Shown here: positions 20,691 through 32,749 of the stretch, one piece after another
Layout: each line of letters begins with the position of its first letter
Position numbering within the stretch: position 1 is the stretch's first letter
From: Bactericera cockerelli
Taxonomy: Eukaryota > Arthropoda > Insecta > Hemiptera > Triozidae
DNA length: 64,000 nt
NCBI GenBank assembly: GCA_024516035.1
Contig: CM044955.1
Span: 49,335,715 to 49,399,714, forward strand
Direction of reading: 5' to 3'
Notes under the pieces: generated by a model
What the model was told of the DNA's origin: nothing
Seen by the model: the letters and a program-made list of their open reading frames with translations, nothing else
The model's database searches: none
Made by a program: the position numbers and the translations under genes

Positions 20691-20924
20691 CCAGATGAGT
20701 CAAAAGTCGCATATCCACTTTTTAGGTGAAAGAACAATTTGGAGAAGGATACTGTGCTTAGTTATGAATATCAAACTAAAATATTTATCTTCACATTCAA
20801 ACTGTTTCATTTATCAACACTTGTTTCTTTAAAGTCATTATTTAATGTGTTAAATAATTTTATATTGAAACAACATGTATCATACACCCCACACCTATGC
20901 AGGGCCACTACAAAAAGTTATAAG

Positions 20925-21912
20925 ATCCCCCAAAAAATATCACTTCGTGACATAAAAAAAGTCCCGCCAAGTCGTTCCCCAAAAATATTTCAGTTCCCAA
21001 ATTCATCCCACCGTTCCCAAAATATATATTAGTTATTTGTGACGTCCCCCAAAAAAATTATTGAAATCAATTTATGGCCCCGCCTTTTATTCATTCACCT
21101 AAGTGCAACAGTATACTTATTAATAGCCTCCCCTCTCTCTTTCTTCTAATGTCCTCTTTCTTTTGTTCCTTGTTGCATGTTGGAATGTTTCCTTTACAAA
21201 CTCAGAACTTAAGTCTTATTTCCTTGCTCCTTTCACCGACTTGGGCTCTTGGCGGAGTACCACTAACTGGGAATGATAAATATATGAATCCAATTGACAG
21301 TGCTATTTTTAAAGAATTAAAAAGAGATAATTTAACATAGTGGTTCTTATGGAGAACAGGAAATGAGAAGTCTAGCCGACCGCGACCCACGGATGCATTA
21401 TCTGTATCTAAGTCGCAAAATACCTGCCACCAACGAGAATTGAACCATCAGATCAAGTCACGATTCAGGCTCATTTCCAAGGATCACATGTTTACATATG
21501 TCTACATTTGTTATATCTATACTTATAAAAGAACCATGACATCAGTTCATTTGGCTAAGAACGGACCTGCTGGGTGGTACTCCGCCAAGAGCCCAAGTCG
21601 GTGAAAGGAGCAAGGAAATAAGACTTAAGTTCTGAGTTTGTAAAGGAAACATTCCAACATGCAACAAGGAACAAAAGAAAGAGGACATTAGAAGAAAGAG
21701 AGAGGGGAGGCTATTAATAAGTATACTGTTGCACTTAGGTGAATGAATAAAAGGCGGGGCCATAAATTGATTTCAATAATTTTTTTGGGGGACGTCACAA
21801 ATAACTAATATATATTTTGGGAACGGTGGGATGAATTTGGGAACTGAAATATTTTTGGGGAACGACTTGGCGGGACTTTTTTTATGTCACGAAGTGATAT
21901 TTTTTGGGGGAT
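20925..21912. mobile_element. Foldback-type element with 339-bp inverted arms
   Basis: The arms 20925-21263 and 21574-21912 are inverted copies of the same length, with no indel and no mismatch that I could find. They start atcccccaaaaaatatcact and end ggcggagtaccac. The 310-bp centre carries no transposase. The flanks show only an at/at match, so the target duplication is unclear. Long identical arms and no coding region fit a foldback or long-TIR MITE. Confidence 0.88.
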
Positions 21913-22029
21913 ATAAACTATGGCACCTATCTCTTCCCGAGATTTTATCCATGATTTGAATTGAGCCAGACTATATAATATGTCATACACCCAGTATTTA
22001 TATAATGTATATGTACATTGTACATACAT

Positions 22030-24476
22030 AATACATTATGCTCACTATATCACATACTCTGATACACCTTGTTATTTCCATTCATAGGAAACCAGAGCGG
22101 CATACCTCGGGCGTGTGAATTTCTAAACCCTGCGCATGCGTCTGCGCCGCTCAGTCCATTCCGCGAATCTGGTGAAATTTAATTGCCGCGAAAGTTTCAG
22201 GAATTCAGACGGAATGCAGGCAGGTTTGCCAATTTTTGGCCAGTCTCTTTCTCGTTAGATAATAAGGTGTCTGGATTTTGGGACAAAGTCTTTTTAGATA
22301 ATAAGGTGTCTGAATTTTGGGACAAAGTCTTTTTAGATAATAAGGTGTCGGTCAGAGTCTTTCTGAATTTGTCTTTTCTGGAGTCTTTTCTCCAGTCTTT
22401 TCTGGAGCAAAAGAAAAGAAAAAAATGTCTTTTCTGGAGAACGAGATGGTTTTTGCTTTAAATCTACGGAATTGAGCTCTGTTGGTACAATAAAAATACT
22501 TGAAAATAAGTTTTATCAATGGGTCACAATAGATCTAAGATCTAATAGACGACGGTGGGCTAATTGGGGCTTCTCTTGTAAGACAGTAAGACGTCAACTA
22601 ATTTATAATCACAAAGGTACATTAATTAAATTTAGGCGAAATGCTTACTACTAAAATAACTATCCCAATGAATGGTACGTGTTTGACTTCTTGCATGGTA
22701 CATAATTATAAAGATATATAACCCCTGTACTGCCAAAAATGTTACCGAAAGCCCGAATTCTCCTGAGCAGGCTGTTTCTGAGTTGTGTTCTGAAAGACTG
22801 ATCTCCATAGCTTAGTCTAAAACGGTGCACTCGTAAACATGGGGTTGGTGATTCGAGCTTCAAGTCTCACGCATAGGAATTTTTTTTTAAAAATCCTCAT
22901 CAAGTTACAAATTATCGAGTATTAACATGAAGTACATCATAATTTGAAAGCTTTTTATTCTAGTCAAAAGGGTTTAAGGACGAAATTAATAGACAAATTA
23001 TATATCACAAGTCATTGCTAAGCGTCGGTTTTCCCTATCTTACACAGTACGCAATCCGTGACTTAGCTCCACAGAGGTATTACAAAAACGTCTATGAATT
23101 CCACCCTTGGACACACTGCTCCATATTTCGGCTCGTCGGCGCGGCGTCGCCAAATTTCGCCCGCGCTGGTCACTAACATGGGTCAGCAGGCCACATGCTG
23201 TCCACAGTCCATTATGGGCAGCCCATTATCTCAAACAAATATCTCGAATATTTGTGTTTCTTTTTTCCTATAATTTCTTTGACGTGGAAGAAGAAAAGTT
23301 GACAGGGTGTCTAAGAAATTTCGATCCAAATATGTTTTTTCGTGATTTTTAGACAGCACCGATATTGTCAGAACTCAAATGATAGTGTCAGTAAGTCAAA
23401 ACTATAATCAATGTATTCATATTTATTTAAATGGTCAGAAATTATTTCTATTTTATTATAAAAATCCAATAGAAAAAGGAAAGTAAAGAGATAGTATCGC
23501 TGGGGGACGTAAAGCACACACAGTGGCAGCCATGTCAGGCCAAAAGACAATAACAGAAATCGTTGGCGCCCCAACCTGAACCGTGTGGAAGAGGTTGGCC
23601 AATGCCAACTCCGAGTAGGTTGGGAAAAAGGAAAAGTGAAAGAAAAAGATAAAATTATTGTAAGAAAAAGAGTAAGTAAATTTTCCAGAGAAATAATTTT
23701 ATTATTTTAAATAACCAACTTTTTTGCTAAGTATATTGATCGGAGATAGACTAAACTAAGAAATCTAAGGAGATACGAACTAATAATACCTACTTAATAA
23801 CATTAACTTTTTATTATTTTTAATGCTACTGTCTACATTCACTTAGAAATCAGGACTATGTGAGGCAATACCTGACAGATATAATTATATGCGTTGGTTG
23901 TTATTTGAGAGAGAAACGTATATAATCAGAATAAATCTGGCTTCTCACACATATTGTTAAAAGTGTTCATGGCTGAAATCAATGGTGACATGAGTATTAA
24001 AATAATTTTCTTTATGCCTTTGCACTCCCTGTATGATTGAACGACGGGCAAGAAAGAATTACACACACTCCCAAAAATTCCATATTTTTTTCGAATTTTT
24101 GGCAATCCAAGCGAATTATCTGTTCGAAAAATCGGAACATGTTAATTAATGAAATTTCGCGTCTGTCTTGGAAAACGCGAGCATCGAGTGAGTGCGCGTT
24201 TAGAAAGTAAAAAATGGACAATTTTTCGGTCGACAACCCTGAGTGAGAGAGACAGAAACACCGGATGGTCCACTTGAGAGAGAGAAAGAGAGGGACAGAG
24301 AAAGGAAGGGGTTCTGGCTGATTAATAATGCTTCAGCTTAATATTGGATGGTCCAGAAAAAGCGAAGAAAAAAAAAAATAAAAATGCGATATACCTACAT
24401 TAGGTACCATGTATGTACCTAATAAAAATAATAAATCCACTAAGGGCAAAGCAAAAAGCTATTAAATCTAGAAAAC
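22030..24476. other. Mostly unique intron with GC-rich islands
   Basis: 22255-22350 holds 2.5 copies of a 39-bp tandem unit (ttagataataaggtgtctg...). 22085-22200 and 23105-23225 are GC-richer and contain no repeat family I recognise. 24235-24310 is a GA-rich tract. No splice-flanked frame matching sog was found, as expected because exons ii and iii are already phase-compatible. Confidence 0.4.
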
Positions 24477-24600
24477 CGACCTCAGTAGCTTGATTGATAA
24501 GGCGGCGGACTTGTAACCTGCAGGTCGGTGGTTAAAGTCCCGGTTTCAGCGTAGATTATTTAGTAAAGCGAGTTTGACTCGATTCTCGCGTTTGTCGCAG
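24477..24600 (+). mobile_element. tRNA-derived SINE, family B
   Basis: accgacctcagtagcttgat ... ggcggacttgtaac ... ggtcggtggttaaagtcccg. The head is intact in length but the B box is mutated. The body continues tagtaaagcgagtttgac. Confidence 0.82.
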
Positions 24601-25306
24601 GCCCATTATGCACATATAGGAAATAAGGATTAAAATATTCTATTCCACTATCTCGATAGAGGACTATAAGCAGAAAGCAGACCACCCTTACAAGCCAGAC
24701 TAGCTTGCAGTTTCCTAGGAGTTTAATGGCTTATAAAAAAAATCCAAGTCCTCATGATGGTTGATCGCACAGTCATAGAAATATGTGGTTTGGGAAGAGC
24801 CAACTTTGAAATAAAGTTGGCTGGAGACCATCACTCACCCTTCCAGCTGTAGCCAAGCCAAACAACAACAATAATCCTCTATCTAAAACATGAAAGAAGT
24901 ACCCAAGAATGGCGAGTTGATCCGACTAGCTTCACTCAGGTCTTCCATTCATTCCTCCATGTCCTCTTGATAAACACAAGTGAAGCCAATGGCCCTAATA
25001 TCGGTCACTGGACCTACAGTAGCCCTATTGTCGGACACTAGACTTGTCATGTTTTGAAGGCGATATCATACAAGCAAGTATAGTTTATTCAAAATACAAA
25101 ATACAATGCTGCCTAACTTTTTTTCTTCAATATTTATATTCTTCTTTAGCTCAACAAAAACATAATGCCCCGGCATATTATCGTGTACAATAAGAGACAT
25201 TGTTTGGCTCTTCAATTCCTGTGACCAGTTATTTTCAGCTATTTTCAGTTTTCAATGATATAAACTATTCCTTACGCCAAAAAGGTCAACTAAGAGTCTG
25301 CATTGT

Positions 25307-25570
25307 GTAGCCAGCGTCGATGGCATGTTGAATACACCGGTTCCCTTCAGAACACCGAAGTTAAGCGACATCCAGCGAGGTTAAGACTTGGATGGGTGAC
25401 CATTCAAATTCTAATTCTCGTGACGCTGGCTTTTCCCGGCCCCACTCAGGCTGGGTGAGGTCAATGTGAGTAGCAGGTTTGTGAGTTTCCTGCGAATGGA
25501 GGGTAAAACCCCCGTCGTGATATGACCATGGCAGTTGAAAGCGACGTTAAACCCCAATTAAAAAAAAAAA
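25307..25570 (+). mobile_element. Complete 5S rRNA-headed SINE with 12-bp TSD
   Basis: The head (25310-25428) follows 5S rRNA from its 5' end (gccagcgtcgatggcatgtt) through the A box (accgaagttaagcgacatcc), the intermediate element and the C box (ttggatgggtgacc) to ctcgtgacgctggc. The central domain (25429-25510) has ccactcaggctgggtgaggt and tttcctgcgaatggagggta. The tail reads gtgatatgaccatgg ... gttgaaagcgacgttaaacc and a poly(A). The direct repeat agtctgcattgt flanks it at 25295-25306 and 25571-25582. The structure fits Pol III transcription from a type 1 (5S) promoter and LINE-mediated insertion. Confidence 0.95.
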
Positions 25571-25582
25571 AGTCTGCATTGT

Positions 25583-26128
25583 CTGCAGCCATAATACTAA
25601 TTGGTATTTTGGTTTATTTGAAACTATTTTAAGGTAAGAACATTTATATTATTATAATAGTTCTTACCTTATTTGGTAGAACAAAAATATACAGTAAAAT
25701 ACAATGAAATTATAAAGAAAAAACAAAAAGATTGAGCAAAGATACAAGAACAAAAAAGAGAATGAAGTTAATGTCCTACCTAAAGGGCGGGCTCTTCCAC
25801 CCAACCCAAATTTATATAGCCCTGGCCTCCCACATGACTGATAATTTCTTCTGAGATTCCGATTCCGCTTCTAAAAATTCAATTTAGGCAAAATATTAAA
25901 TTTATTCATTAGACAATTACTATTGATGTCGAGACAAAGTCGATGAGATAGTGAATACCTACTCCAGTTTCCTACTAAGACCACTAATGTTCAGCGAAGT
26001 AAAGACTTAGTTAATATGTTGGCTATATCCGGTTCAACCCAGGCTGGGTTGATAAATTTAATATCATACAAGAAACATTAACCGAATATTTAAACGAAGA
26101 TTTTTCCTCCAAATACTAAAGAGGTAAC
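25583..26128. other. Unassigned intron
   Basis: Contains an A/T palindrome near 25625-25680 (aaggtaagaac...gttcttacctt) and a possible scrap of SINE central domain at 26030-26055 (caacccaggctgggttga). No gene. Confidence 0.4.
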
Positions 26129-26131
26129 TTG

Positions 26132-26850
26132 TATTACTTCCGAGAAATTTCTAAGATTAGAAATCGGAAGTATTGTGTTCGTTTTTGTAAAAAAAAAATT
26201 TTTTTGCTCCGATTTCAATTTTTTTCATATTTCTGGACGTTTCATAACCTACTGAGTAAATTTGGTTTTGTGTCCGTCTGTCGGTCTGTCGGTCTGTCGG
26301 TCTGTCGGTCTGTCGATCTGTCTGTTAAAACGATTCCTTGTAACGCGCAAATCTCGGAAACTACTTGACCGATTTTGATGAAATTTTGCACACATCTAGG
26401 AGACATTCTGTAGATGGTCCATTTTAAATTCATCGAATTCATACTAGCGGTTCTGGGTGAAAGAGACCATGCGCCTGACCACTAACTTTTTACTTAAACG
26501 CTTATATCTCGTGAACGGTACACCCGATTTCGATGAAATTTTGTAAAAATATGTATATTATTGTTTTACATAGGTTATTTATATTTATTTTTAAATTAAT
26601 TATAGTTTGACTCTGATATTTAAGAAAATCCGAAATTTTGGACAAAAAAGTAAAAAAATAAGGACCACGACTTGCCAATACAGAATTTTTTGTAGAATTT
26701 AGAATGTAGAAAAAACAATATTCTACCATATAAAACAAATTTGAAGAAAATCGGTTGAGCCGTTTTGGAGATACAAGTAATTTTCTATAAAATCTCAAAA
26801 TTGGCACGTGTTTACAATGTGAAGCAATCACGAGGAAGTATTGTGTCTAT
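26132..26850 (+). mobile_element. 'acttccgag' family DNA element
   Basis: Left end acttccgagaaatttctaag, then the inverse attagaaatcggaagtattg. Right end cgaggaagtattgtg. Contains an 8-bp microsatellite (gtctgtcg)n at 26270-26325 and phrases like accgattttgatgaaatttt. No transposase. A shorter, reversed copy is at 51463-52022. Confidence 0.7.
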
Positions 26851-27119
26851 AATTGGCAGTGTTTTTTTTTGAATATTTTACATTCCATTCTTAGCAGCAT
26901 TTCCCTTGCTAAAAGTTTTCATGTATTGAGGTTGTGATAATAACAAAAATCAATATAAACATAACAAACATAATTATTATAAAATAAATAATATTAGGTT
27001 AATAGAAATTTTAAAGTAGGTTACCTGAGATCATTGATCTTCTACAGACAATGCTTTAGGAAGATCATGGCATACTGTCTGGTCAATGGTAAAAGACAAT
27101 ATTATGAGGAGTATCCTCA

Positions 27120-27235
27120 AACATGGACGAGTGGTGTTAGTGCACTACGCTAGCACGCACGGTGACCTGGGTTCGATCTCCAGCGGAGCAGGAATTTTCT
27201 ATTTTGTACTTGGATGTCCGGGGTCCACTCAATGC
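27120..27235 (+). mobile_element. tRNA-derived SINE, family A (truncated)
   Basis: gtgcactacgctagcacgca...cggtgacctgggttcgatct is the head's second half with B box. The body is cut at gtccactcaatg, 38 bp from the donor of sog exon ii. Confidence 0.8.
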
Positions 27236-27272
27236 TGCTATATTATTATTTAAGTACACAGACTGGACTTAC

Positions 27273-27405
27273 CGCTGGATGTCATATTGGGGCATATCTT
27301 GCAGCACTGGCCGGCTATCTTGATCCTCTCCGTGCTACAGGCGAGCTCCGGACATTCGGTCGGCTTACATCGCGTTCGTCCGATCATTTTTCGTTTTCGT
27401 TTGTC
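27273..27405 (-). CDS. sog: sog/Chordin exon ii: C-terminal half of VWC domain 1
   Basis: Exon of 133 bp. The acceptor is ttatttcag at 27406-27414 and the donor is AGCG|gtaagt at 27272/27273. The open phase starts with a whole codon and reads a basic stretch (DKRKRKMIGRTRC), then CKPTECPELACSTERI and GQCCKICPN, the second half of a VWC domain with the CCxxC signature. The start phase (0) fits the end of exon i. The last single nucleotide joins the first two of exon iii to make a Glu codon. The basic stretch between the two halves matches the position where SOG proteins have a KKRR-type linker. A tRNA-derived SINE lies immediately on the low-coordinate side (27120-27235). Confidence 0.93.
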
Positions 27406-28462
27406 CTGAAATAAGAAAATGAGAAGAATCTTTAGTTATCTTGGGTAGGGAATGTAGGGATTGTTTTCCAGTGGTGGACTCCATACGATACGTGGCTTGA
27501 CCACTTTCTCGTCTCGAGTTTATCACTAGGAATTAATAGACATTTTATATTGCCTCTGTGGACATAAGTCACGATTTGAGTACTGCCTTAGATGGGGAAA
27601 ACTATTGCTAAGTCATGACTTAGGCCCGTATTTTTGAACGACCCTAAAACAAATTTAGTGTGAGTGGTCCGGATACGCGTGCGCAGTGAATCATATCAGC
27701 CACAGAGACAGAATTTATTTTGAACTTAAGTCTTGAACGCTTCTCACAAATCTTGAGCGCTGCTCAGGGCATGAGCAGAAACCATTTCAGCCAGAAAGAT
27801 GTAGATATAAATATAAATAAACAACACGTTTCTTTGCATTTCCAATCAGCTGACCCTAAAAGTGAATGAAATTTGTTGAAATTTTGAAGTGTCCGAAATT
27901 GGTCACTTTACAACTGCCGGTGATTTCTCATCGGTATAAATGAAATTCGTGAAGACACATTATAATATTTCTTGGAAGTGATTTTACTTCCTAACTATTA
28001 TTGTATTTTATTTATTTAGCAAATAGATAACCTTTTTAACAAATTTGTGATAATCACTTATAATTATGCTGGCAATATTCGAGAAACAAACAAAACGCTA
28101 ATTTTGCACCGCCAAGAAAGAAAGAAAAGCTTTTTTATATACCTACGTATATCCACGTATTTTCTTTGGGAAGACGAACATCTTTCAAGAGATATCCTTA
28201 ATTTTGAATGGCCTAATAGAGCCTGAAAGACCTGAAGACATATGATTAAGAAAAAAGTTTGCTACCAAGTAGTTTGGACAAACTAATTTACAATAGACAT
28301 GTTGTATTTATTGAAAAATAAATATTTGTCATTATATTCTAAATATTAATAAAAAATATTATATGTATCTTTTAATCAAGTATATATGCAAAAAAAAAAT
28401 ATTTTTACTGTACCCTCCTCATTTTAGGACAAAGGTAGCATTTACCTATCTCGTTTTTTTTT

Positions 28463-28642
28463 CATATTACGACGGGGGTTTTACCCTGCGATCGTAGGAA
28501 ACTCAGAAACCTTCTACCCACATTAACTTCAGCCAGCCTGGGTTGGGTCGAAATTTCCGCATCACGAAGTCTTCACCTGGACGTTGCTTAACTTTGGTGG
28601 TCCCACGAGAACCGGTGCATTCACAGCGCCATCAACGCTGGC
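28463..28642 (-). mobile_element. 5S-headed SINE, nested in Harbinger-like element
   Basis: The minus strand reads gccagcgttgatggcgctgt ... ccaaagttaagcaacgtcca ... cccaggctggctgaagttaa ... gggtaaaacccccgtcgtaa. The 3' tail after cgtcgtaatatg is lost. Confidence 0.85.
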
Positions 28643-29074
28643 TCTATCTGGTTTATACAACGTATGTCGGTAGGTTGACGAAATTTCAAGTAACATATTC
28701 ATTTTTTATTCTCGTATGTCACAGATGGTCGTCTCTACCAATACTCATTTTTCCACACCAGATATTAGTGAACCACGTAACATCCAAAATACAGATATAA
28801 AAAAGTCTAATTCCTCCGGAATTCAAACTCAGCTCACTTCAATGTAAGTCTGGTGCGCTAGACCACTCGGGCACTGTGACTCCTGACACCGTCGAGCATA
28901 AAAAGTCTTTGAAGGGGTTGGGAAATCATGAATAATGAGTACATTTGGTAGATACCTGTGTAGAAAATAAGTAGAATGAAAACATTGAAAAGAGAACATT
29001 GGATATGTGATAAAACAATGAATTAACATTTTTCTTTATTAATAAATTAATTCAATTATTGAACAATAGATAGC

Positions 29075-29220
29075 ACAGTCTGAGTTGGACCGGGAATAGC
29101 TAGCATCAAGATTGTCCAAAATTTAAATGGTCACCCATCCGAGTCCTGAATTCGCTGGACGTTGCTTATCATATTCGACGGAACGAAAACTGGTGAATTC
29201 AACGTGCCATCGACACTAGT
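29075..29220 (-). mobile_element. 5S-headed SINE, head only
   Basis: The minus strand starts actagtgtcgatggcacgtt and keeps ctcggatgggtgaccattta (C box) up to accggtccaactcag, where the central domain is cut. Confidence 0.8.
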
Positions 29221-29749
29221 ATCAACATTCACATTCAACGTGCCTGTGAGATATAAATTGTAGGTACTTCTTTCGCTGAGAAGGCTGAGATCGGAATAGT
29301 AATAATTATTTTCAATTTGGCTTCCATCTCGGAAAAAACTTGTTTAAATTCTTAGAAAGGATAAAGAAATTTAAAACTATTAAACAAGAAGAATCACCAG
29401 ACAAAAATTATTTTTGAAAAGATTAGAAAATGTAAACAATAACACAGATGATTTTCACACAGAGGTGAAAATACCCTCTGTGTGAAATGGGCCATATTCA
29501 CAGAAAAATTGTAATTGCTCGTGAGCAAGGAAAATGTTTGCAAGCTTTATTTTTAGCTTTGTGATGTACATATACCTTTTACTTCCATAGAAACAAAAGC
29601 TTTTGATATTTGATAAAAGAAAAAACTCTTTATTGTACTCAAAACTTTTTTATTGTAGATCGAAGCAACTCCTTTGGATTTCGGAAGAAAAAGCATTTCC
29701 TTCTTTTGAATGGGGCCCAATATTGCGCCTGTGCGGAAACGGCATCGAG

Positions 29750-30191
29750 CACTGAGGTTATATAACATAGAGGGAACCCGATGTATCAAGATTTGCGTTC
29801 AAAAGGGACCATCAGCTGATTTCAAAATCAATGCCGGACTTGTAGTAATTTTTCTCTCGCGAAAGAGTGGGTACCTAAACTACCTAATTCTTCTGAAATA
29901 ATATTTTTACTATTTTCATACTTACATATTAGTAATTTCTGTCTTTCTTCCTCTTTTACTTTCCTTATTTTCTACTTATTATGTAGTAATATAAGAGTTG
30001 GTATCTGACGTGAAAATTAAAGATGTTTAGATGTCCGCCTTTACATGAAGTAAACAAAAAAATCAAATAAATTGAACCAATCAGAAGCCGGGATTTGTTG
30101 AAAGAGGGACCATCAGCTGTTCAAATTTGGACGCATAAATTTGTTCAACTCGAGATAGGTAAGGTTCCCTCTATATTATATGATCTCAGTG
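29750..30191. mobile_element. hAT-like MITE (442 bp)
   Basis: Ends cactgaggttatataacata (29750) and the inverse tatattatatgatctcagtg (to 30191). 8-bp flanks gcatcgag (29742-29749) and gaatcgag (30192-30199) differ at one base, fitting the hAT 8-bp duplication. Contains agggaccatcagctg near both ends. A truncated copy is at 33652-33900. Confidence 0.8.
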
Positions 30192-30707
30192 GAATCGAGA
30201 GATTCATAAGTCACAATTTATATACTTAACTGGCCAAAAAATTTCAAAATCCCGACGGTTGTCCCTAAAGTAGTTTTAGGGACGTTCAAAAATACGGGCC
30301 TTAAGAACTCGATTTTGTCTTTTACTTTTGGCCTAAGTTTCCAACCATTTTCAGGCAAGTCGGATATAGGAGATGACCTTTTGCCATGTGAGGCATGTCG
30401 TATGTGGACCCGTAAACATAGTGATTTAACTCACAAATGCAAAGAAAAGAAGCCAATAATAAATAGCGCCAATAAGTCATCCGTAGGGTATAAGAGTTAA
30501 AAAAGAAAATAATTAGCTACTTCTATTTTTTTTTTTTTTTTTTTTTTTTTTTCATCTTTCTATCAATGGATTTTTCTTGTATACCTACGAAGATTCAAAC
30601 GTCAGCTTCTCAATCAGGCTAAGGCTTGATCTAAGCTGATTACTTGAGTGTTTTTTCTCTCTTAATACCGGACAACGTACCAGGAATATCTGAAAACTTA
30701 TTACTGA

Positions 30708-30765
30708 ACCGTTCTCATAAAATCATTGAAGTTAAGCAATGTCCAGCGAGGTTAGGTTAGGAATC
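30708..30765 (+). mobile_element. 5S-SINE head fragment
   Basis: gaaccgttctc...cattgaagttaagcaatg, then tccagcgaggttagg: the middle of the 5S-like head only. Confidence 0.65.
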
Positions 30766-30769
30766 TTCA

Positions 30770-32560
30770 AGATCTCCTAACTCCTGCTTTCCTGACCAAA
30801 GTTCCAAACCTACAGGAACCCTGCACAGTCCAACACCTAAGTAATTATACACTGTACATATTATATATTATACAATACATCGGTATTCATCAAGTGAAAG
30901 AAGAAGTCTTTTTTTTTTTAGTAAAGTGTATATTTCAAAGGTTTAACATTTCTTCAAAGTCACTACTGAGAGGAAGCGTGCATGCCTCTGATTATTTATT
31001 ATGCGAGAAGTAAGGATTAGGAGAGATGAATTGAAAATCTTGTCTTACCAACAAAGAGAAAATGTCGAATCTAGATAAAGTATGTAGGTATAATACATAA
31101 TTATGTTTAGTTGTTGCTTGTCTCTTAAACTCTATTATCTGAAACTGGCATGACAAAATGGCGCTGTAAAGATTAGGATCAAATTTACGTAATCAAATAG
31201 GAATTAACTTCAATAAATTGATAGTTGCCAATACCTACGGAGAGAAATATCACAGGAACTGGTGGTATCATGATGGTGTTTAGCACTTTGAGCCCCAGAG
31301 CTGGGATCGGCGAGTGAGCACGAGGGACCACAAATTTCAGAACCCAACACTCATACATTGCTCCCAAGGACCACAAGAACCTGTTCCCTATGAGATACAC
31401 ATAGAAACGAATACCATAGGGAGTACTCATGTCTTCCAAGTAAAGGAAGGTCGTGAATACCATATAGAGTACACAAGTCTACAGTGAAATTTTGGGTGAG
31501 GGTCATATATGGTACTCATGTCCTTTGTGAAATGTCAGCTGAGGGTCATATATATGGTATTCATGGGCTCAAAGTGTTAGAAATGATCATTCATGATTTT
31601 TTTATATAGGTATATAATTTTTTTTTTTTAATTATATTTTCCAATATTGGTTTCAAAAGTTTCCATTTAAATATACAAAAGGGGAATGTACAAGACAAGT
31701 AACTATACCTTTAACTATATTTGGGTACCAACTGCTGGTACTTGAAGGTACATACAAGTAACACCCGGTATAAAATGCGCACATTTGCATCTTTAATGCT
31801 CATATATTACGTAAGCAATAAGCAATTAATTCATTAGAATAATTTTAATTTTAAAAAATATTCCCATTATGATATTTGCATTGAAAAATTCTTCTCGTTT
31901 TATCAATCACTTAATCTAAAAAAAGATTTCTATTTATTATTTTGCAAAAAAAAGAGAACAAAAAATACTGCAATTTTGCTAAGTTTTCCTCATTTGATGA
32001 CGCAGAATTCGCAATCTAAAAGCAAATGCAATTATTCGCCTGTAAATATAAGAAAATTAACATCAAACAATGGTCTTAAATCAACACAAATGATCTTGGA
32101 TTCCTCCCATTTTGTAATCCGAATGTCTAATGTCTAATGTACATATGAGTATAAACAGAACAGAAATATACACACGTACTTATTCTAACTGTAAATAATA
32201 GATAATCACAATAATAATAAATCAGTTGTTTTAGTTTTCATGTTTTTTTTGTATAAAGAGCATCTTAAGCCATTTTTATTTGGCTTCTAAGATTTGAGCT
32301 TCTAAGACCACACTTATTTATACTGCCCGCTGCTATTAAGACTAACGAGTCCAATTATTCTACAAGTTAGTTTAGTACTTGGGTGGTATAGGTAGGTACA
32401 TCAAAATACCCACATAGGTAATACCGCAGTATAAGGTGGTCAAGATCTCAAATATACAAAGAAAAATGCATGCATTGGGATTGGAGCAATAATACAATAC
32501 AATATTCTGTTTATACCTACTGCAAGAATGAGACTAAAGAGTCCCTTTACTCTCAGAAGA
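30770..32560. other. Unassigned intron
   Basis: No gene. 31360-31570 has repeated phrases (gggtcatatatggtactcatg) suggesting a diverged tandem repeat. 30905-30955 shares tttcaaag...aacatttcttcaaa with 2343-2375. Confidence 0.4.
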
Positions 32561-32566
32561 AGTTAA

Positions 32567-32746
32567 GTGGCAGAGAATGCCTAAGCCATTAACTTCGCCC
32601 CAGATTACAAGACAATTGTAAATCTAAATTTAAATATTTTTTTTTTCTATATTTTATTTTGTAAATATTGTTAAGTTTTATTTCTCTATTAATAATTTTA
32701 TTGTTGATTGTTTTGTATAAAAAATAAAGTGTAAATAAATAAATAA
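32567..32746 (+). mobile_element. LINE 3' tail
   Basis: ttaagtggcagagaatgcct, attaacttcgccccagatta, then an AT-rich stretch ending ataaagtgtaaataaataaa. Same tail at 39105-39277 (+) and 53765-53972 (-). The end carries an AATAAA-type signal. No coding part survives. Confidence 0.8.
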
Positions 32747-32749
32747 AAT

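Larger units (their letters stand above)
27623..30300. mobile_element. PIF/Harbinger-like non-autonomous element, 2.7 kb
   Basis: Terminal inverted repeats ggcccgtatttttgaacg... (27623-27650) and the inverse at 30273-30300 match 27 of 28 bases. TTA flanks both sides (27620-27622 and 30301-30303), the 3-bp duplication expected of the superfamily. The flanking text joins up as in the related uninterrupted sequence at 45640-45760. No transposase frame. Two 5S-SINE copies and a hAT-like MITE are nested inside. Confidence 0.85.

Noticed and set aside
21264..21573. tRNA-like text in the foldback centre (gagaattgaaccatcaga)
   Set aside because: Only a B-box-like word; no A box at the right distance.
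25310..25428. Functional 5S rRNA gene
   Set aside because: Diverged, fused to a SINE body with poly(A) and flanked by a target-site duplication.
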